Assembly: GCA_903862425.1 (NCBI GenBank)
Contig: CAIOYC010000021.1
Span: forward strand, 1 to 64,000
Origin: an uncultured Caulobacterales bacterium
GTDB lineage: Bacteria; Pseudomonadota; Alphaproteobacteria; Caulobacterales; Caulobacteraceae
Length of the DNA stretch: 64,000 bases
Direction of reading: 5' to 3'
Of this stretch, positions 44,608 to 55,252 are shown in pieces (within the stretch, counting starts at the first letter, position 1; every line of letters starts with the position of its first letter). The notes beneath the pieces were generated by a model. It was not told where the DNA came from and did not search any database. It saw nothing but the letters and a program-made list of their open reading frames with translations. The translations under genes were made by a program, and so were the position numbers.

Positions 44608-47226
44608 ATGAGGAGGCAGGGCTTGGCCAAGGGCGGCTCACCCATCGCGCATCTGGTCCGTTTCAGCAGCGCCCGGCCCTGGCCGGTGCTGGTCCTGACC
44701 GCTCTGCTCTGCATCGGCGCGCTCTTCTACACCGCCGGCCACGCGGCCATGACCACCGACACCGAGGCGCTGATTTCGCCCACGGTGGACTGGCGCAAGA
44801 ACCAGGCGGCCATGGACGCCGCCTTCCCCCAGAACACCGACACCATGCTGGTGGTCATCGACGGCAGGACGCCCGAGTTGGCCGAAGCCGCCGCAGCCCG
44901 CCTCGCCTCGGCCCTCACCGCCGATCAGACCCACTTCCGCCACGTGCAGCGCCCCGACGGCGGCGCTTTCTTCGCCAAGGAAGGGCTGCTGTTCCAATCC
45001 ACGGCGGAGGTGAAGGCCACCACAGATCAGCTGATCAAGAGCCAGCCCTTCTTAGGCCCCCTCGCCGCCGACCCGAGCCTCCGCGGCGTGGCGGGCGCAC
45101 TCGGCACGCTGGCCACGGGCGTGCAGACCGGGAACACCTCCCTTGCCGCCATCGACAAGCCGCTGAAATCCCTGGCCGACGCGCTGGAAGGGGTCGAGGC
45201 GGGCCGCCCCACCTTCTTCTCCTGGCAGGCCCTGCTGGAAGACGGCCCGGGCGCGATGAAGTCGCCCAGCCGGCGTTTTATCCTGACCCAGCCCAAGCTG
45301 AACTATGGCGACCTCGAGCCCGGTTCCGACGCGAGCGCCGCCATTCGCGCAGCGGCGGGCAAGCTCGCCCTCGACGCCGAGCATGGCGTCACCGTCCGCC
45401 TTACCGGCTCCGTGCCCCTGTCCGACGAGGAGTTCGCCTCGCTATCGGACAAGGCCTGGCTGGTGGCGGGGGCCATGCTGGTCGCCATGCTGGTCATGCT
45501 CTGGCTGGCGGTGCGCTCCGTGCGGATCATGCTTGCCATCCTGATCGCCACCCTCAGTGGCCTCGTGCTGACGGCGGCGGTGGGGCTGATGGCGGTGGGA
45601 CGCTTCAACCTGATCTCCGTGGCCTTCATTCCGCTGTTCGTGGGGTTGGGGGTGGACTTCGGCATCCAGCTCACCGTGCGTTTCCGCGCCGAGCGCCTGC
45701 ATGAGCCGGACATCGTCGAAGCCTTGGCGGCGGCGGCGCAGGGCATAGGCGGCGCGCTGGTGCTGGCGGCGGTGGCCATCACGCTGGGCTTCTTCACCTT
45801 CCTGCCCACCAAATATATCGGCGTGTCCGAGCTTGGCATCATTGCCGGCCTCGGCATGATCATCGCCCTGGTCATGGCCCTGACCGTGCTGCCTGCCCTG
45901 CTGGTGGTGTTGAAGGCCCCGCTGCAGACCCGTGAGGTGGGGAACAGGGCGTTGGCCCCGCTCGACCATTTCCTCGTCCGGCGACGGGGCCTCGTGCTCT
46001 GGGCCTTCGTTATCGCCATGGCGCTCAGCTTGGTCTCGCTGATCTGGGTACGGTTCGACTTCAACCCGCTGCACCTGAAGAACCCGCGCGGCGAAGCCAT
46101 GGCCACCCTGTCGGACCTGATGAAAGACCCCGACCAGTCGCCGAGCACCATCGACGTGCTGACGCAGAGCCCCGCCGCTGCGGCGGCCCTGGCCAAGCGC
46201 TTGTCCGCCCTGCCCGAGGTCTCGCAGGCGGTGACCTTAACCAGTTTCGTGCCGGAGGATCAGGCGCCCAAACTGGCCCTGATCCAGGACGCCAACACCC
46301 TGCTCGACCCGACCCTCAACCCCTTCGACCTCATACCCGCGCCAACCGATGCGGACACCGTGAACAGTCTGCGCCAGACGGCGGCGTCGCTGGGCGCCGT
46401 CGCCAGCGGATCGGACGCCGGCGCCGTGGATGCCCGCCGCCTCGTCAACGCCCTGACCAGGCTGGCCGACGGATCGCCGGACCTGCGTGCAAAGGCCACC
46501 GAGGCCCTGATCCCGCCCCTCAACACCCTGCTCGACCAGATCCGCAGCATGCTCCTGGCCGAGCCCGTGACGCTGGAGACCCTGCCGCCGGCGATGAAAG
46601 CGGACTGGCTGTCCGCCGAAGGGCAAGCGCGGGTCGAGGTCTTTCCCAAGGGTGCATCGAACGACAATGCGACGCTGGTGCGCTTCTCCAAGGCTGTGCG
46701 GGCCATCGCCCCCAATGCCTCGGGCGGGCCGATCTCGATCCAGGAGGCAGGCAACACCATCTCCTTCGCCTTCATCGAGGCGGGGGTGCTTTCCTTCGTG
46801 GCCATCAGCGTGCTGCTGCTGATCGTGCTGAGGAGCGTGCGCGAGGTGGCTTTCACCCTGGCGCCGATCATCCTGTCCATCTTCCTGACGCTGGGTAGCT
46901 GCGTGGTAATCGGTCAGCCGATCAACTTCGCCAACATCATCGCCTTCCCGCTGCTGTTCGGCGTCGGCGTGGCGTTCCACATCTACTTCGTCATGGCCTG
47001 GCGGGACGGAGCGCACGACCTGCTGCAATCCAGCCTGGCGCGGGCGGTCTTCTTCAGCGCGCTGACCACCGGGGCGGCGTTCGGCAGCCTGATGCTGTCG
47101 AGCCACCCCGGGACGGCCAGCATGGGCAAGATCCTGATGATCTCGCTGATCTGGACCCTGATCTGCGCCCTGATCTTCGAACCGGCCCTGCTGGGACCGC
47201 AGAAAGCGAAGGCCGCGCGGACCTAG
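44608..47226 (+). CDS. MMPL/RND transporter, hopanoid-exporter HpnN-like
   Basis: Inner-membrane RND-superfamily protein of 872 residues with two halves, each a first helix, a large periplasmic loop and a five-helix bundle. Typical are VAFIPLFVGLGVDFGIQLTVRFR and LPTKYIGVSELGIIAGLGMIIAL in the first half and IANIIAFPLLFGVGVAFHIYFVM-like sequence in the second. Length and pattern fit HpnN, which moves hopanoids to the outer membrane, but no hopanoid synthesis gene (shc, hpnC-E) is in the window, so the cargo is inference. Its TAG shares CTAG with the convergent dnaJ stop. Confidence 0.83.
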   Translation: MRRQGLAKGGSPIAHLVRFSSARPWPVLVLTALLCIGALFYTAGHAAMTTDTEALISPTVDWRKNQAAMDAAFPQNTDTMLVVIDGRTPELAEAAAARLASALTADQTHFRHVQRPDGGAFFAKEGLLFQSTAEVKATTDQLIKSQPFLGPLAADPSLRGVAGALGTLATGVQTGNTSLAAIDKPLKSLADALEGVEAGRPTFFSWQALLEDGPGAMKSPSRRFILTQPKLNYGDLEPGSDASAAIRAAAGKLALDAEHGVTVRLTGSVPLSDEEFASLSDKAWLVAGAMLVAMLVMLWLAVRSVRIMLAILIATLSGLVLTAAVGLMAVGRFNLISVAFIPLFVGLGVDFGIQLTVRFRAERLHEPDIVEALAAAAQGIGGALVLAAVAITLGFFTFLPTKYIGVSELGIIAGLGMIIALVMALTVLPALLVVLKAPLQTREVGNRALAPLDHFLVRRRGLVLWAFVIAMALSLVSLIWVRFDFNPLHLKNPRGEAMATLSDLMKDPDQSPSTIDVLTQSPAAAAALAKRLSALPEVSQAVTLTSFVPEDQAPKLALIQDANTLLDPTLNPFDLIPAPTDADTVNSLRQTAASLGAVASGSDAGAVDARRLVNALTRLADGSPDLRAKATEALIPPLNTLLDQIRSMLLAEPVTLETLPPAMKADWLSAEGQARVEVFPKGASNDNATLVRFSKAVRAIAPNASGGPISIQEAGNTISFAFIEAGVLSFVAISVLLLIVLRSVREVAFTLAPIILSIFLTLGSCVVIGQPINFANIIAFPLLFGVGVAFHIYFVMAWRDGAHDLLQSSLARAVFFSALTTGAAFGSLMLSSHPGTASMGKILMISLIWTLICALIFEPALLGPQKAKAART

Positions 47227-48410
47227 GCCCGCTTGCGTTCCTCGCCGACCACGCCATCCCAGAACTTACGGGCCTTGGTGAAGAAGCCGGCGCTCTGCGG
47301 ATGGTGACGGCAGGGCTCTCCCGCGGTCGTGTTGCAGCTGTCGGCCAGTTCCTGCATCAGCGCCTTCTGCCTGGCGGTAAGGTGGGTGGGGGTCTCCACA
47401 TAGAGTTCGACCACCAGATCGCCGCGTTCGCGCCCGCGCAGGGATGGCATGCCCTTGCCGCGGATGCGCACGGTCTTGCCGGTCTGCGCGCCCTCCGGGA
47501 CCTTTACCTTGACCTTCAGGTCGTGCTCGGTCTCCGGCGAGGCGGCCAGGCACGGGGCCTCGATCTCACCGCCCAGCGCCGCCATCCACATGGGAATGGG
47601 CGCGGTGGCGTGCAGGTCCAATCCGTCGCGTTCGAAGATCTCGTGCGAGCGGATGGAGAGGAAGATGTAGAGGTCGCCCTTCGGGCCGCCGCGCTGACCC
47701 GCATCGCCCTCGCCCGACAGGCGGATGCGCGCCCCGTCGTCGACGCCCGCCGGGATGCGAACCTGCAGGGTGCGGTTCTTACGCACTTGGCCGTGGCCGT
47801 GACAGGTGCGGCAGGGGTCGGGGATCACCTTGCCGGCGCCGCCGCAGCGGGGGCAGGTGCGCTCGACCTGGAAGAAACCTTGCGACATGCGCACGCGGCC
47901 CTGGCCGGCGCATTGGACGCAGGTCTGGGCGCTGGTGCCGGGCTTGGCCCCAGAACCATCGCAGTCCTCACAGTTGATGGTGGTGGGCGCGGTGATCTCC
48001 ACCTCGGCGCCGCCATAGGCCTGCTCCAGGGTGATCTCGAGGTCGTAGCGCAGGTCCTGGCCCCGGGCCGGACCGCCGCGCCGACCGCCCTGGCCGAACA
48101 TTTCGCCGAAGGCGTCGCCAAAGATGGAGGAGAAGATGTCGCCGGCGTCCTGCTGGCTGAACCCGCCGCCCGGCCCCGCGCCGCCGCCCTGGAAGGCGGC
48201 ATGGCCGAACCGGTCATAGGCCGCCCGCTTTTGCGGATCGGACAGGATGGAATAGGCCTCGTTGCACTCCTTGAAGCGCACCTCGGCCTGGGCATCGCCG
48301 GGGTTCTTGTCCGGATGATGCTTCATCGCCGCCTTGCGAAAGGCGGATTTGAGCTCGACCTCGGTGCAGGTCCGCTCGACTTCCAGAATCTCGTAATAGT
48401 CGCGCGCCAT
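47223..48410 (-). CDS. dnaJ: chaperone protein DnaJ
   Basis: Hsp40 co-chaperone of 395 residues that delivers clients to DnaK and stimulates its ATPase. The J domain has the HPD motif (KHHPDKNPG), then a Gly/Phe linker, the zinc-binding region with four CxxCxGxG repeats (CEDCDGSG, CVQCAGQG, CPRCGGAG, CRTCHGHG) and C-terminal client domains. Start at 48410 (MARDYYEIL). It follows dnaK with a 193-base gap that may hold its own signal but shows no clear promoter. Confidence 0.97.
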   Translation of the reverse strand: MARDYYEILEVERTCTEVELKSAFRKAAMKHHPDKNPGDAQAEVRFKECNEAYSILSDPQKRAAYDRFGHAAFQGGGAGPGGGFSQQDAGDIFSSIFGDAFGEMFGQGGRRGGPARGQDLRYDLEITLEQAYGGAEVEITAPTTINCEDCDGSGAKPGTSAQTCVQCAGQGRVRMSQGFFQVERTCPRCGGAGKVIPDPCRTCHGHGQVRKNRTLQVRIPAGVDDGARIRLSGEGDAGQRGGPKGDLYIFLSIRSHEIFERDGLDLHATAPIPMWMAALGGEIEAPCLAASPETEHDLKVKVKVPEGAQTGKTVRIRGKGMPSLRGRERGDLVVELYVETPTHLTARQKALMQELADSCNTTAGEPCRHHPQSAGFFTKARKFWDGVVGEERKRA

Positions 48411-48457
48411 GTCAGACGTGGACTCCCTTGCCCGCACACGCGGGTCCGAAAGCCCCA

Positions 48458-48486
48458 CCCCTCGACAAGCTCAGGATAAGGCTTCC
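48458..48486. repeat. single copy of a REP-like motif
   Basis: The stretch around CTCGACAAGCTCAGGATAAG (48461-48480) resembles the interspersed TTCGACAAGCTCAGGATGAGG-type element found in many copies in alphaproteobacterial genomes. It lies between dnaK and dnaJ. I found no second copy in this window. Confidence 0.35.
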
Positions 48487-48603
48487 TACTGAAACCGATG
48501 TAGCGACGTTGGCGAAAACCGCCTCACCCGGATTGTGTCCGCCGGGTCCTGCATATAGCAGGCCCGAGGATGAACTCCGGGCGAGGCGTTTCATCGCAGG
48601 GGC

Positions 48604-50499
<1,896 letters not shown>

Positions 50500-50625
50500 C
50501 TTAGTCTCGATACTCCTTGCGGCGGGCGGACGGAGGGCCTTCTTCGAAGCGCCCTTGGGGTCCGTCCCCAAGTGGGTTGGGTGTTGTACAAAGGCTCACA
50601 GGAACGAGAGCCGACGATGCAGCCG

Positions 50626-50653
50626 ATATGGGAAATGAGGGCGCCGCTGCAAG
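50626..50653 (-). promoter_or_regulatory. RpoH (sigma-32) type promoter of dnaKJ
   Basis: On the minus strand CTTG (plus 50650-50653), 17 bases, then CCCATAT (plus 50626-50632), followed by CGG. The alphaproteobacterial RpoH consensus is CTTG-N17/18-CYTATNT-nnG; all of -35 and six of seven -10 positions agree. Transcription would begin near 50617-50619, giving a leader of about 120 bases. Confidence 0.7.
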
Positions 50654-50888
50654 GGCGAACCCACTCCCCGCCTTCTCCACGATCAATCCGCCGCAGGAAA
50701 AGCCGTGTTATGATAGGATACGGCGCCCGGTGGCGCCGACGCTCTTTGACATCGACGACGACCGGCGACATCGAGAGCGACGGAAACGCCCGCTTCAGCC
50801 GCTTGGAGACGCGCGCCTCGTCCGGCGTAAATTGCGACCCAAAAAAGGGACGGCTCGTTCAGGTGCCCGAGTCCAGCCGGCTAGACCT

Positions 50889-50974
50889 TGTCCAGTGCGC
50901 ATGACTTTGATTTCACATGGGAAGTCTTGATTCCTGGACACTCTGGACTGTCCAGCACGAACAGAAATGTCCAG
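50889..50974. repeat. cluster of TGTCCAG sites upstream of the quinone oxidoreductase
   Basis: TGTCCAG occurs at 50889-50895, 50949-50955 and 50968-50974, and its complement CTGGACA at 50934-50940. A 13-base perfect palindrome CTGGAC-T-GTCCAG covers 50943-50955. Four exact copies plus one partial within 86 bases, ending 101 bases before the gene start, look like an operator array for an unidentified regulator. Confidence 0.5.
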
Positions 50975-51074
50975 ACGCTGATCGGAACCTTGAAACCCTG
51001 CCGCCAAGCTGAAACCCCACACCCTATCCCCGCATTGTTCCCGCATCGGGTCGATCAGCGCAGAAGGCTTGGCC

Positions 51075-52004
51075 ATGAAGGCGATACGCATCCACGAGTT
51101 CGGCGGCCCCGAGGTCATGCGGCTGGATGAGGTGGCCAAGCCCACGCCCGGCCCGGGCGAGGTGCTGATCGCGGTCAAGGCGGCGTCGCTGAACCCGGTC
51201 GATTACAAGACCCGCGAGGGCAAGTTCCCGCCGGTGAAGGCCGACCAGCTGCCCCTCGTGCTCGGCCGCGACGTGGCGGGTGTGGCGACAGCCTTCGGGG
51301 AAGGCGCCTCGGCCCTGGCGGTCGATGACGAGGTCTATGCCATGCTGCCCACCGAAGTCGGCGCCTTCGCCGAGTGGGTGGCGATCCCGGCCAGGCTCGT
51401 GGCCAAGAAGCCGAAGTCTCTCGACATGTTGCAGGCCGCCTCCGTTCCCCTCGCAGCGCTCACCGCCTGGCAGGGGCTGTTCGACCATGGCGGATTGAGG
51501 GCGGGCCAGAGCGTGCTGATTCACGGCGCCTCGGGCGGCGTCGGCCTTTTCGCCGTCCAGTTTGCCCGCGCCGCCGGAGCGCAGGTGTTCGCCACCTGCT
51601 CGGTCGGCCAGAAGGCCCTGGTCGAGGAGATCGGGGCGACCCGCGCCATCGATTACAAGAACGAGCGGTTCGAGGAGATCGCGCGCGAACTCGACCTCGT
51701 CTTCGACCTGGTCGGCGGCGAGACCCAGGACCGGTCCTGGCGGACCCTTAAGCGGGGCGGCGCGCTGATCTGCACCATGCAGGAGCCCGATCAGGGCAAG
51801 GCCGAAGCCGCGGGCGTCCGCGCCGAACGCTACACGGCCGAACCGCGCGGCGACCAGCTGGCTGAGATCGGCAAGATGATCGACGACGGTCAGGTCCGCG
51901 TGATCCTCGACAAGGTCTTCCCGCTCGACGAGGCGGCCGACGCCGAGAACCATCTCCAGAACGATCACGTGGTCGGCAAGGTGGTGTTGTCCGTGGGCGG
52001 ATGA
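51075..52004 (+). CDS. zinc-free NADPH:quinone oxidoreductase, MDR family
   Basis: A 309-residue medium-chain reductase of the QOR branch, reducing quinones or activated alkenes with NADPH. The GroES-like half has RIHEFGGPEVMRLDE and ASLNPVDYKTREGKFP, without the zinc-ligand cysteines of alcohol dehydrogenases. The coenzyme half has SVLIHGASGGVGLFAVQFA (nucleotide loop) and LDLVFDLVGGETQDRS. The ATG at 51075 is preferred over a TTG two codons earlier; AGAAGG lies at 51062-51067. Upstream TGTCCAG repeats suggest regulation by a specific, perhaps redox- or electrophile-responsive, factor. Confidence 0.9.
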   Translation: MKAIRIHEFGGPEVMRLDEVAKPTPGPGEVLIAVKAASLNPVDYKTREGKFPPVKADQLPLVLGRDVAGVATAFGEGASALAVDDEVYAMLPTEVGAFAEWVAIPARLVAKKPKSLDMLQAASVPLAALTAWQGLFDHGGLRAGQSVLIHGASGGVGLFAVQFARAAGAQVFATCSVGQKALVEEIGATRAIDYKNERFEEIARELDLVFDLVGGETQDRSWRTLKRGGALICTMQEPDQGKAEAAGVRAERYTAEPRGDQLAEIGKMIDDGQVRVILDKVFPLDEAADAENHLQNDHVVGKVVLSVGG

Positions 52005-52014
52005 GGGGCCGCAA

Positions 52015-52042
52015 AAGCTTGACCGGTTTGTGATTCAAGCTT
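52015..52042. repeat. perfect 8-base inverted repeat after the oxidoreductase
   Basis: AAGCTTGA at 52015-52022 and TCAAGCTT at 52035-52042, with a 12-base loop, start 11 bases after the oxidoreductase stop. No T run follows. It may be a terminator hairpin or an operator for the next gene. Confidence 0.4.
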
Positions 52043-52115
52043 CGCCAAAATCACCGATGGTGTTCACCAAACCCGCCTAGAGCGGCGCCCGCCAAGCAAG
52101 GCCAGGGAGCTTCTC

Positions 52116-52466
52116 ATGCGCGCCTACCTCATCATCGCTGCAGCCGTGGCGGCGTTCGCCGCGTCCGCCGCGTCCGCCCAGACCATCGATCCGCCCGGCC
52201 GCGAGGCGGCCAGCCATTCCATCGTCGTCACCGCCTACGATTTCCGTTCGCCGGCGGCCGTTCAGAGCCTTCACGACCATCTGGCCCGCGTCGCCGCCCA
52301 GGTATGCAACAGCGAGCTTGCCGGTCTTCAGGCCCGATCGGCCGACCAGGCCTGCGCCAAACAGGCCCTCGACCAGGCCGTGCGCCAGATCGACCGCCCG
52401 GTGCTGACCGCGCTGCACGGCGGCCGCGACCTCACGCGTCTGGCCGAGCTGTCCGAAATTCGCTGA
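52116..52466 (+). CDS. UrcA-family secreted protein
   Basis: A 116-residue protein with a Sec signal peptide (AYLIIAAAVAAFAASAASA). The mature part fits the UrcA family, common in Caulobacterales and sphingomonads: an early strand with IVVTAYDFRSPAAVQSLH, a helix LARVAAQVCNS, and the second cysteine in SADQACAKQALDQAVRQI. The two cysteines probably form a disulfide. The function of the family is unknown. The stop is followed by a strong hairpin. Confidence 0.78.
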   Translation: MRAYLIIAAAVAAFAASAASAQTIDPPGREAASHSIVVTAYDFRSPAAVQSLHDHLARVAAQVCNSELAGLQARSADQACAKQALDQAVRQIDRPVLTALHGGRDLTRLAELSEIR

Positions 52467-52472
52467 GCGCTG

Positions 52473-52503
52473 GGGCGGACGCCGCTCCGACCGGCGTCCG
52501 CCC
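52473..52503 (+). terminator. perfect 11-bp stem hairpin after the urcA-like gene
   Basis: GGGCGGACGCC at 52473-52483 pairs with GGCGTCCGCCC at 52493-52503 with a nine-base loop, seven bases after the stop. No T run; still the probable transcript end before the sdh promoter. Confidence 0.5.
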
Positions 52504-52543
52504 ACCGCCCCGCATCTGCGAATCGTTATCGAGCGTAGCTGAA

Positions 52544-52571
52544 TTGACACCCTGCCCCTCCGGCCTAAAAG
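52544..52571 (+). promoter_or_regulatory. candidate sigma-70 promoter of sdhCDAB
   Basis: TTGACA at 52544-52549 matches the -35 consensus exactly; 16 bases later TAAAAG at 52566-52571 matches four of six -10 positions. Transcription would start about 55 bases before sdhC. Confidence 0.45.
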
Positions 52572-52630
52572 AGGCGCGGGTTTGACGGACCGGTCTCTTC
52601 GGCAGGACGATCTATGGGCGTGAGGTATGG

Positions 52631-53044
52631 ATGAGCGATAGCAAGCCCAGCGCGGTGGTCCGTCCCGCGCCCCTCTCCCCTCACCTTCAGGTCTGGCGCT
52701 GGCACGTCACCATGGCCGCGTCGATCGCGACCCGCGCCACCGGCATCGCTCTCTATGGCGGCTTCCTCATCATCGCCATCGGCGCGCTCTGTCTTGCCGC
52801 CGGGTCCGACGCCTATGCCGACTTCACCGGCATCATGGGAACCTTCCTCGGCCGTCTCGTACTCTTCGGCGTCACCGTCTCCATCTTCTACCACATGGCC
52901 GCCGGCGTCCGGCACCTGGTGTGGGACTTCGGCAAGGGCTTCGAGCCCAAGACCGCCAACCTCAGCGCCATCGTCTGCTTCGCCTTTGGTCTGGTCGCCG
53001 CCATCGTGGTGTGGATCATCGCCCTCATGACGGGAGCAGCCTGA
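52631..53044 (+). CDS. sdhC: succinate dehydrogenase cytochrome b556 subunit
   Basis: Membrane anchor of complex II, 137 residues, helping bind haem b and ubiquinone. The family start SPHLQVWRWHVTMAASIATRATGIALY has the Ser and Arg of the quinone pocket, and three membrane helices follow; the haem-ligand His is in YHMAAGVRHLVWDFGKGFE. Its stop overlaps the sdhD ATG. Start at 52631 with TGAGG five bases upstream. Confidence 0.95.
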   Translation: MSDSKPSAVVRPAPLSPHLQVWRWHVTMAASIATRATGIALYGGFLIIAIGALCLAAGSDAYADFTGIMGTFLGRLVLFGVTVSIFYHMAAGVRHLVWDFGKGFEPKTANLSAIVCFAFGLVAAIVVWIIALMTGAA

Positions 53045-53451
53045 TGGTCTCCACCGCCAAGCAGCACCGCACACCCCTGGCCCGCGCCCGCGGTCTCGGG
53101 GCCGCTCACCACGGGGTGAGCCACTTCATCATCGAGCGCGCGACGTCCGTCGCCCTCGTTCCGCTCTGCCTGTGGGCCGTATGGGCCGGGCTCAAGCTCG
53201 CCCCGGTGGGATACGAGGGAGCGCAAAGCTTCTTTGCCTCGCCGGTCAACGCGGTGCTGGCCATCCTTTTGGTGCTGATCGCCGCCCGGCACATGTCGGT
53301 CGGCATGCGGGTGGTGATCGAGGACTATATCGACGACACCGCCATGCGCATCGCGCTGCTCCTCCTCAACACCGGCGTGGCGGGCCTGTTCGCCGCCCTC
53401 GCCGTCTTCTCCATCCTGAAGGTCGCCCTGCCCGGGCTGGCCGCCCACTAA
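53044..53451 (+). CDS. sdhD: succinate dehydrogenase membrane anchor subunit
   Basis: Second membrane anchor of complex II, 135 residues with three helices. Conserved features include [22 protein letters not shown] near the N-terminus and the haem/quinone segment [22 protein letters not shown] with the conserved His and Asp-Tyr. The ATG overlaps the sdhC stop by one base, and sdhA follows 13 bases after its end. Confidence 0.94.
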   Translation: MVSTAKQHRTPLARARGLGAAHHGVSHFIIERATSVALVPLCLWAVWAGLKLAPVGYEGAQSFFASPVNAVLAILLVLIAARHMSVGMRVVIEDYIDDTAMRIALLLLNTGVAGLFAALAVFSILKVALPGLAAH

Positions 53452-53464
53452 GGAAAGCCTCGGA

Positions 53465-55252
53465 ATGGCCGCCTACAAGTTCGTCGACCACGCCTATGAC
53501 GTCGTCGTGGTCGGCGCGGGCGGATCGGGCCTGCGCGCCGCGCTGGGCTGCGCCCAGGCCGGGCTGAAGACCGCCTGCGTCACCAAGGTCTTCCCCACCC
53601 GCTCGCACACCGTGGCGGCCCAGGGCGGCATCTCCGCCGCGCTCGGCAATATGGGCCAGGACGACTGGCGCTGGCACATGTACGACACGGTGAAGGGCTC
53701 CGACTGGCTCGGCGACCAGGACGCCATCGAATACCTGGTCCGCAACGCCCCGGCCGCCGTCTACGAGCTCGAACACTGGGGCGTGCCCTTCTCGCGCACC
53801 GACGAGGGCAAGATCTACCAGCGCGCCTTCGGCGGCATGACCAAGAACTTCGGCGAGTCGCCCCAGCAGCGCACGTGCGCCGCCGCCGACCGCACCGGCC
53901 ACGCCATTCTGCACACCCTCTACGGCCAGTCGCTCAAGCACGCCGTGGAGTTCTTCATCGAATACTTCGCCCTCGACCTGATCATGGAGGATGGCGTCTG
54001 CCGCGGCGTTACCGCCTGGAAGCTCGACGACGGCACCCTGCACCGCTTCTCGGCCCAGACCGTGATCTTGGCCACCGGCGGCTATGGCCGCGCCTATTTC
54101 TCCTGCACCTCGGCCCATACCTGCACCGGCGACGGCGGCGGCATGGTGCTGCGCGCGGGCCTGCCGCTGCAGGATATGGAGTTCGTCCAGTTCCACCCCA
54201 CCGGCATTTACGGCGCCGGGGTGCTGATCACCGAAGGCGTGCGCGGCGAGGGCGGCTATCTGACCAATTCCGAGGGCGAGCGGTTCATGGAGCGCTATGC
54301 GCCCTCCGCCAAGGACCTCGCCAGCCGCGACGTGGTCTCCCGCTCCATGACCATCGAGATCCGCGAGGGCCGGGGCGTGGGTCCCAACAAGGACCACATC
54401 TACCTTCACCTCGATCACCTCGATCCGAAGATCATTCACGAGCGCCTGCCCGGCATTTCCGAGAGCGCCAAGGTGTTCGCCAATGTGGACGTGACCAAGG
54501 AGCCGATCCCGGTGCTTCCCACCGTTCACTACAATATGGGCGGCATCCCGACGAACTATCATGGCGAGGTGCTGACCAAGGTCGGCGGCGATCCGGACGC
54601 CATCGTCCCCGGCCTGATGGCCGTGGGCGAAGCGGCCTGCGTCTCGGTGCACGGCGCCAACCGCCTCGGCTCCAACTCTCTCACCGACCTTGTGGTGTTC
54701 GGCCGCGCGGCGGGTCTGCGCGCCGGCGAGATGCTGAAGGCCGGCGACCGCCTGCCCGAGCCCAAATCCGAGTGGACCGACAGCCACCTCGCCCGCCTCG
54801 ACAAGTTCCGCAACGCCTCGGGCTCGGAGCCCACCGCCAGGCTGCGCGCCGAGATGCAGAACGCCATGCAGTCCGACTGCGCCGTGTTCCGCACCGCCGA
54901 GACCATGAAGGACGGGGTCGACAAGATCGCCGCGGTCTATGGCAAGCTGCCGCAGATCCGGGTCACCGACCGGGGCATGATCTGGAACACCGACCTGGTG
55001 GAGACCCTCGAGTTCGACAATCTGATCAGCCAGGCGGCGGTCACCGTCAACGGCGCGCTGAACCGCGAGGAAAGCCGCGGCGCCCACGCCCGCGAAGACT
55101 TCAAGGATCGCGACGACAAGGAGTGGATGAAGCACACCCTGGCCTGGTTCGACGACCAGACCGGCAAGGTGACCATCGACTACCGCCCCGTCCACACCTA
55201 CACGCTGTCCAACGACATCGCCTACATCCAGCCTAAGGCGCGGGTTTACTGA
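53465..55252 (+). CDS. sdhA: succinate dehydrogenase flavoprotein subunit
   Basis: Catalytic subunit of complex II, 595 residues, oxidising succinate to fumarate with covalently bound FAD. The FAD loop is [18 protein letters not shown], the flavin-attachment region [16 protein letters not shown] carries the conserved His, and active-site segments [39 protein letters not shown] and [13 protein letters not shown] are intact. The C-terminal helical domain has the Glu-Arg block [11 protein letters not shown]. It overlaps sdhB by one base. Confidence 0.98.
   Translation: MAAYKFVDHAYDVVVVGAGGSGLRAALGCAQAGLKTACVTKVFPTRSHTVAAQGGISAALGNMGQDDWRWHMYDTVKGSDWLGDQDAIEYLVRNAPAAVYELEHWGVPFSRTDEGKIYQRAFGGMTKNFGESPQQRTCAAADRTGHAILHTLYGQSLKHAVEFFIEYFALDLIMEDGVCRGVTAWKLDDGTLHRFSAQTVILATGGYGRAYFSCTSAHTCTGDGGGMVLRAGLPLQDMEFVQFHPTGIYGAGVLITEGVRGEGGYLTNSEGERFMERYAPSAKDLASRDVVSRSMTIEIREGRGVGPNKDHIYLHLDHLDPKIIHERLPGISESAKVFANVDVTKEPIPVLPTVHYNMGGIPTNYHGEVLTKVGGDPDAIVPGLMAVGEAACVSVHGANRLGSNSLTDLVVFGRAAGLRAGEMLKAGDRLPEPKSEWTDSHLARLDKFRNASGSEPTARLRAEMQNAMQSDCAVFRTAETMKDGVDKIAAVYGKLPQIRVTDRGMIWNTDLVETLEFDNLISQAAVTVNGALNREESRGAHAREDFKDRDDKEWMKHTLAWFDDQTGKVTIDYRPVHTYTLSNDIAYIQPKARVY

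Larger units (their letters stand above)
50500..51074. other. intergenic region between divergent dnaK and quinone oxidoreductase
   Basis: About 575 bases without a credible coding frame. It holds the RpoH promoter of dnaK (50626-50653) and, on the other side, a cluster of TGTCCAG sites (50889-50974) before the oxidoreductase. Between them I see nothing else that I can assign. Confidence 0.55.
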
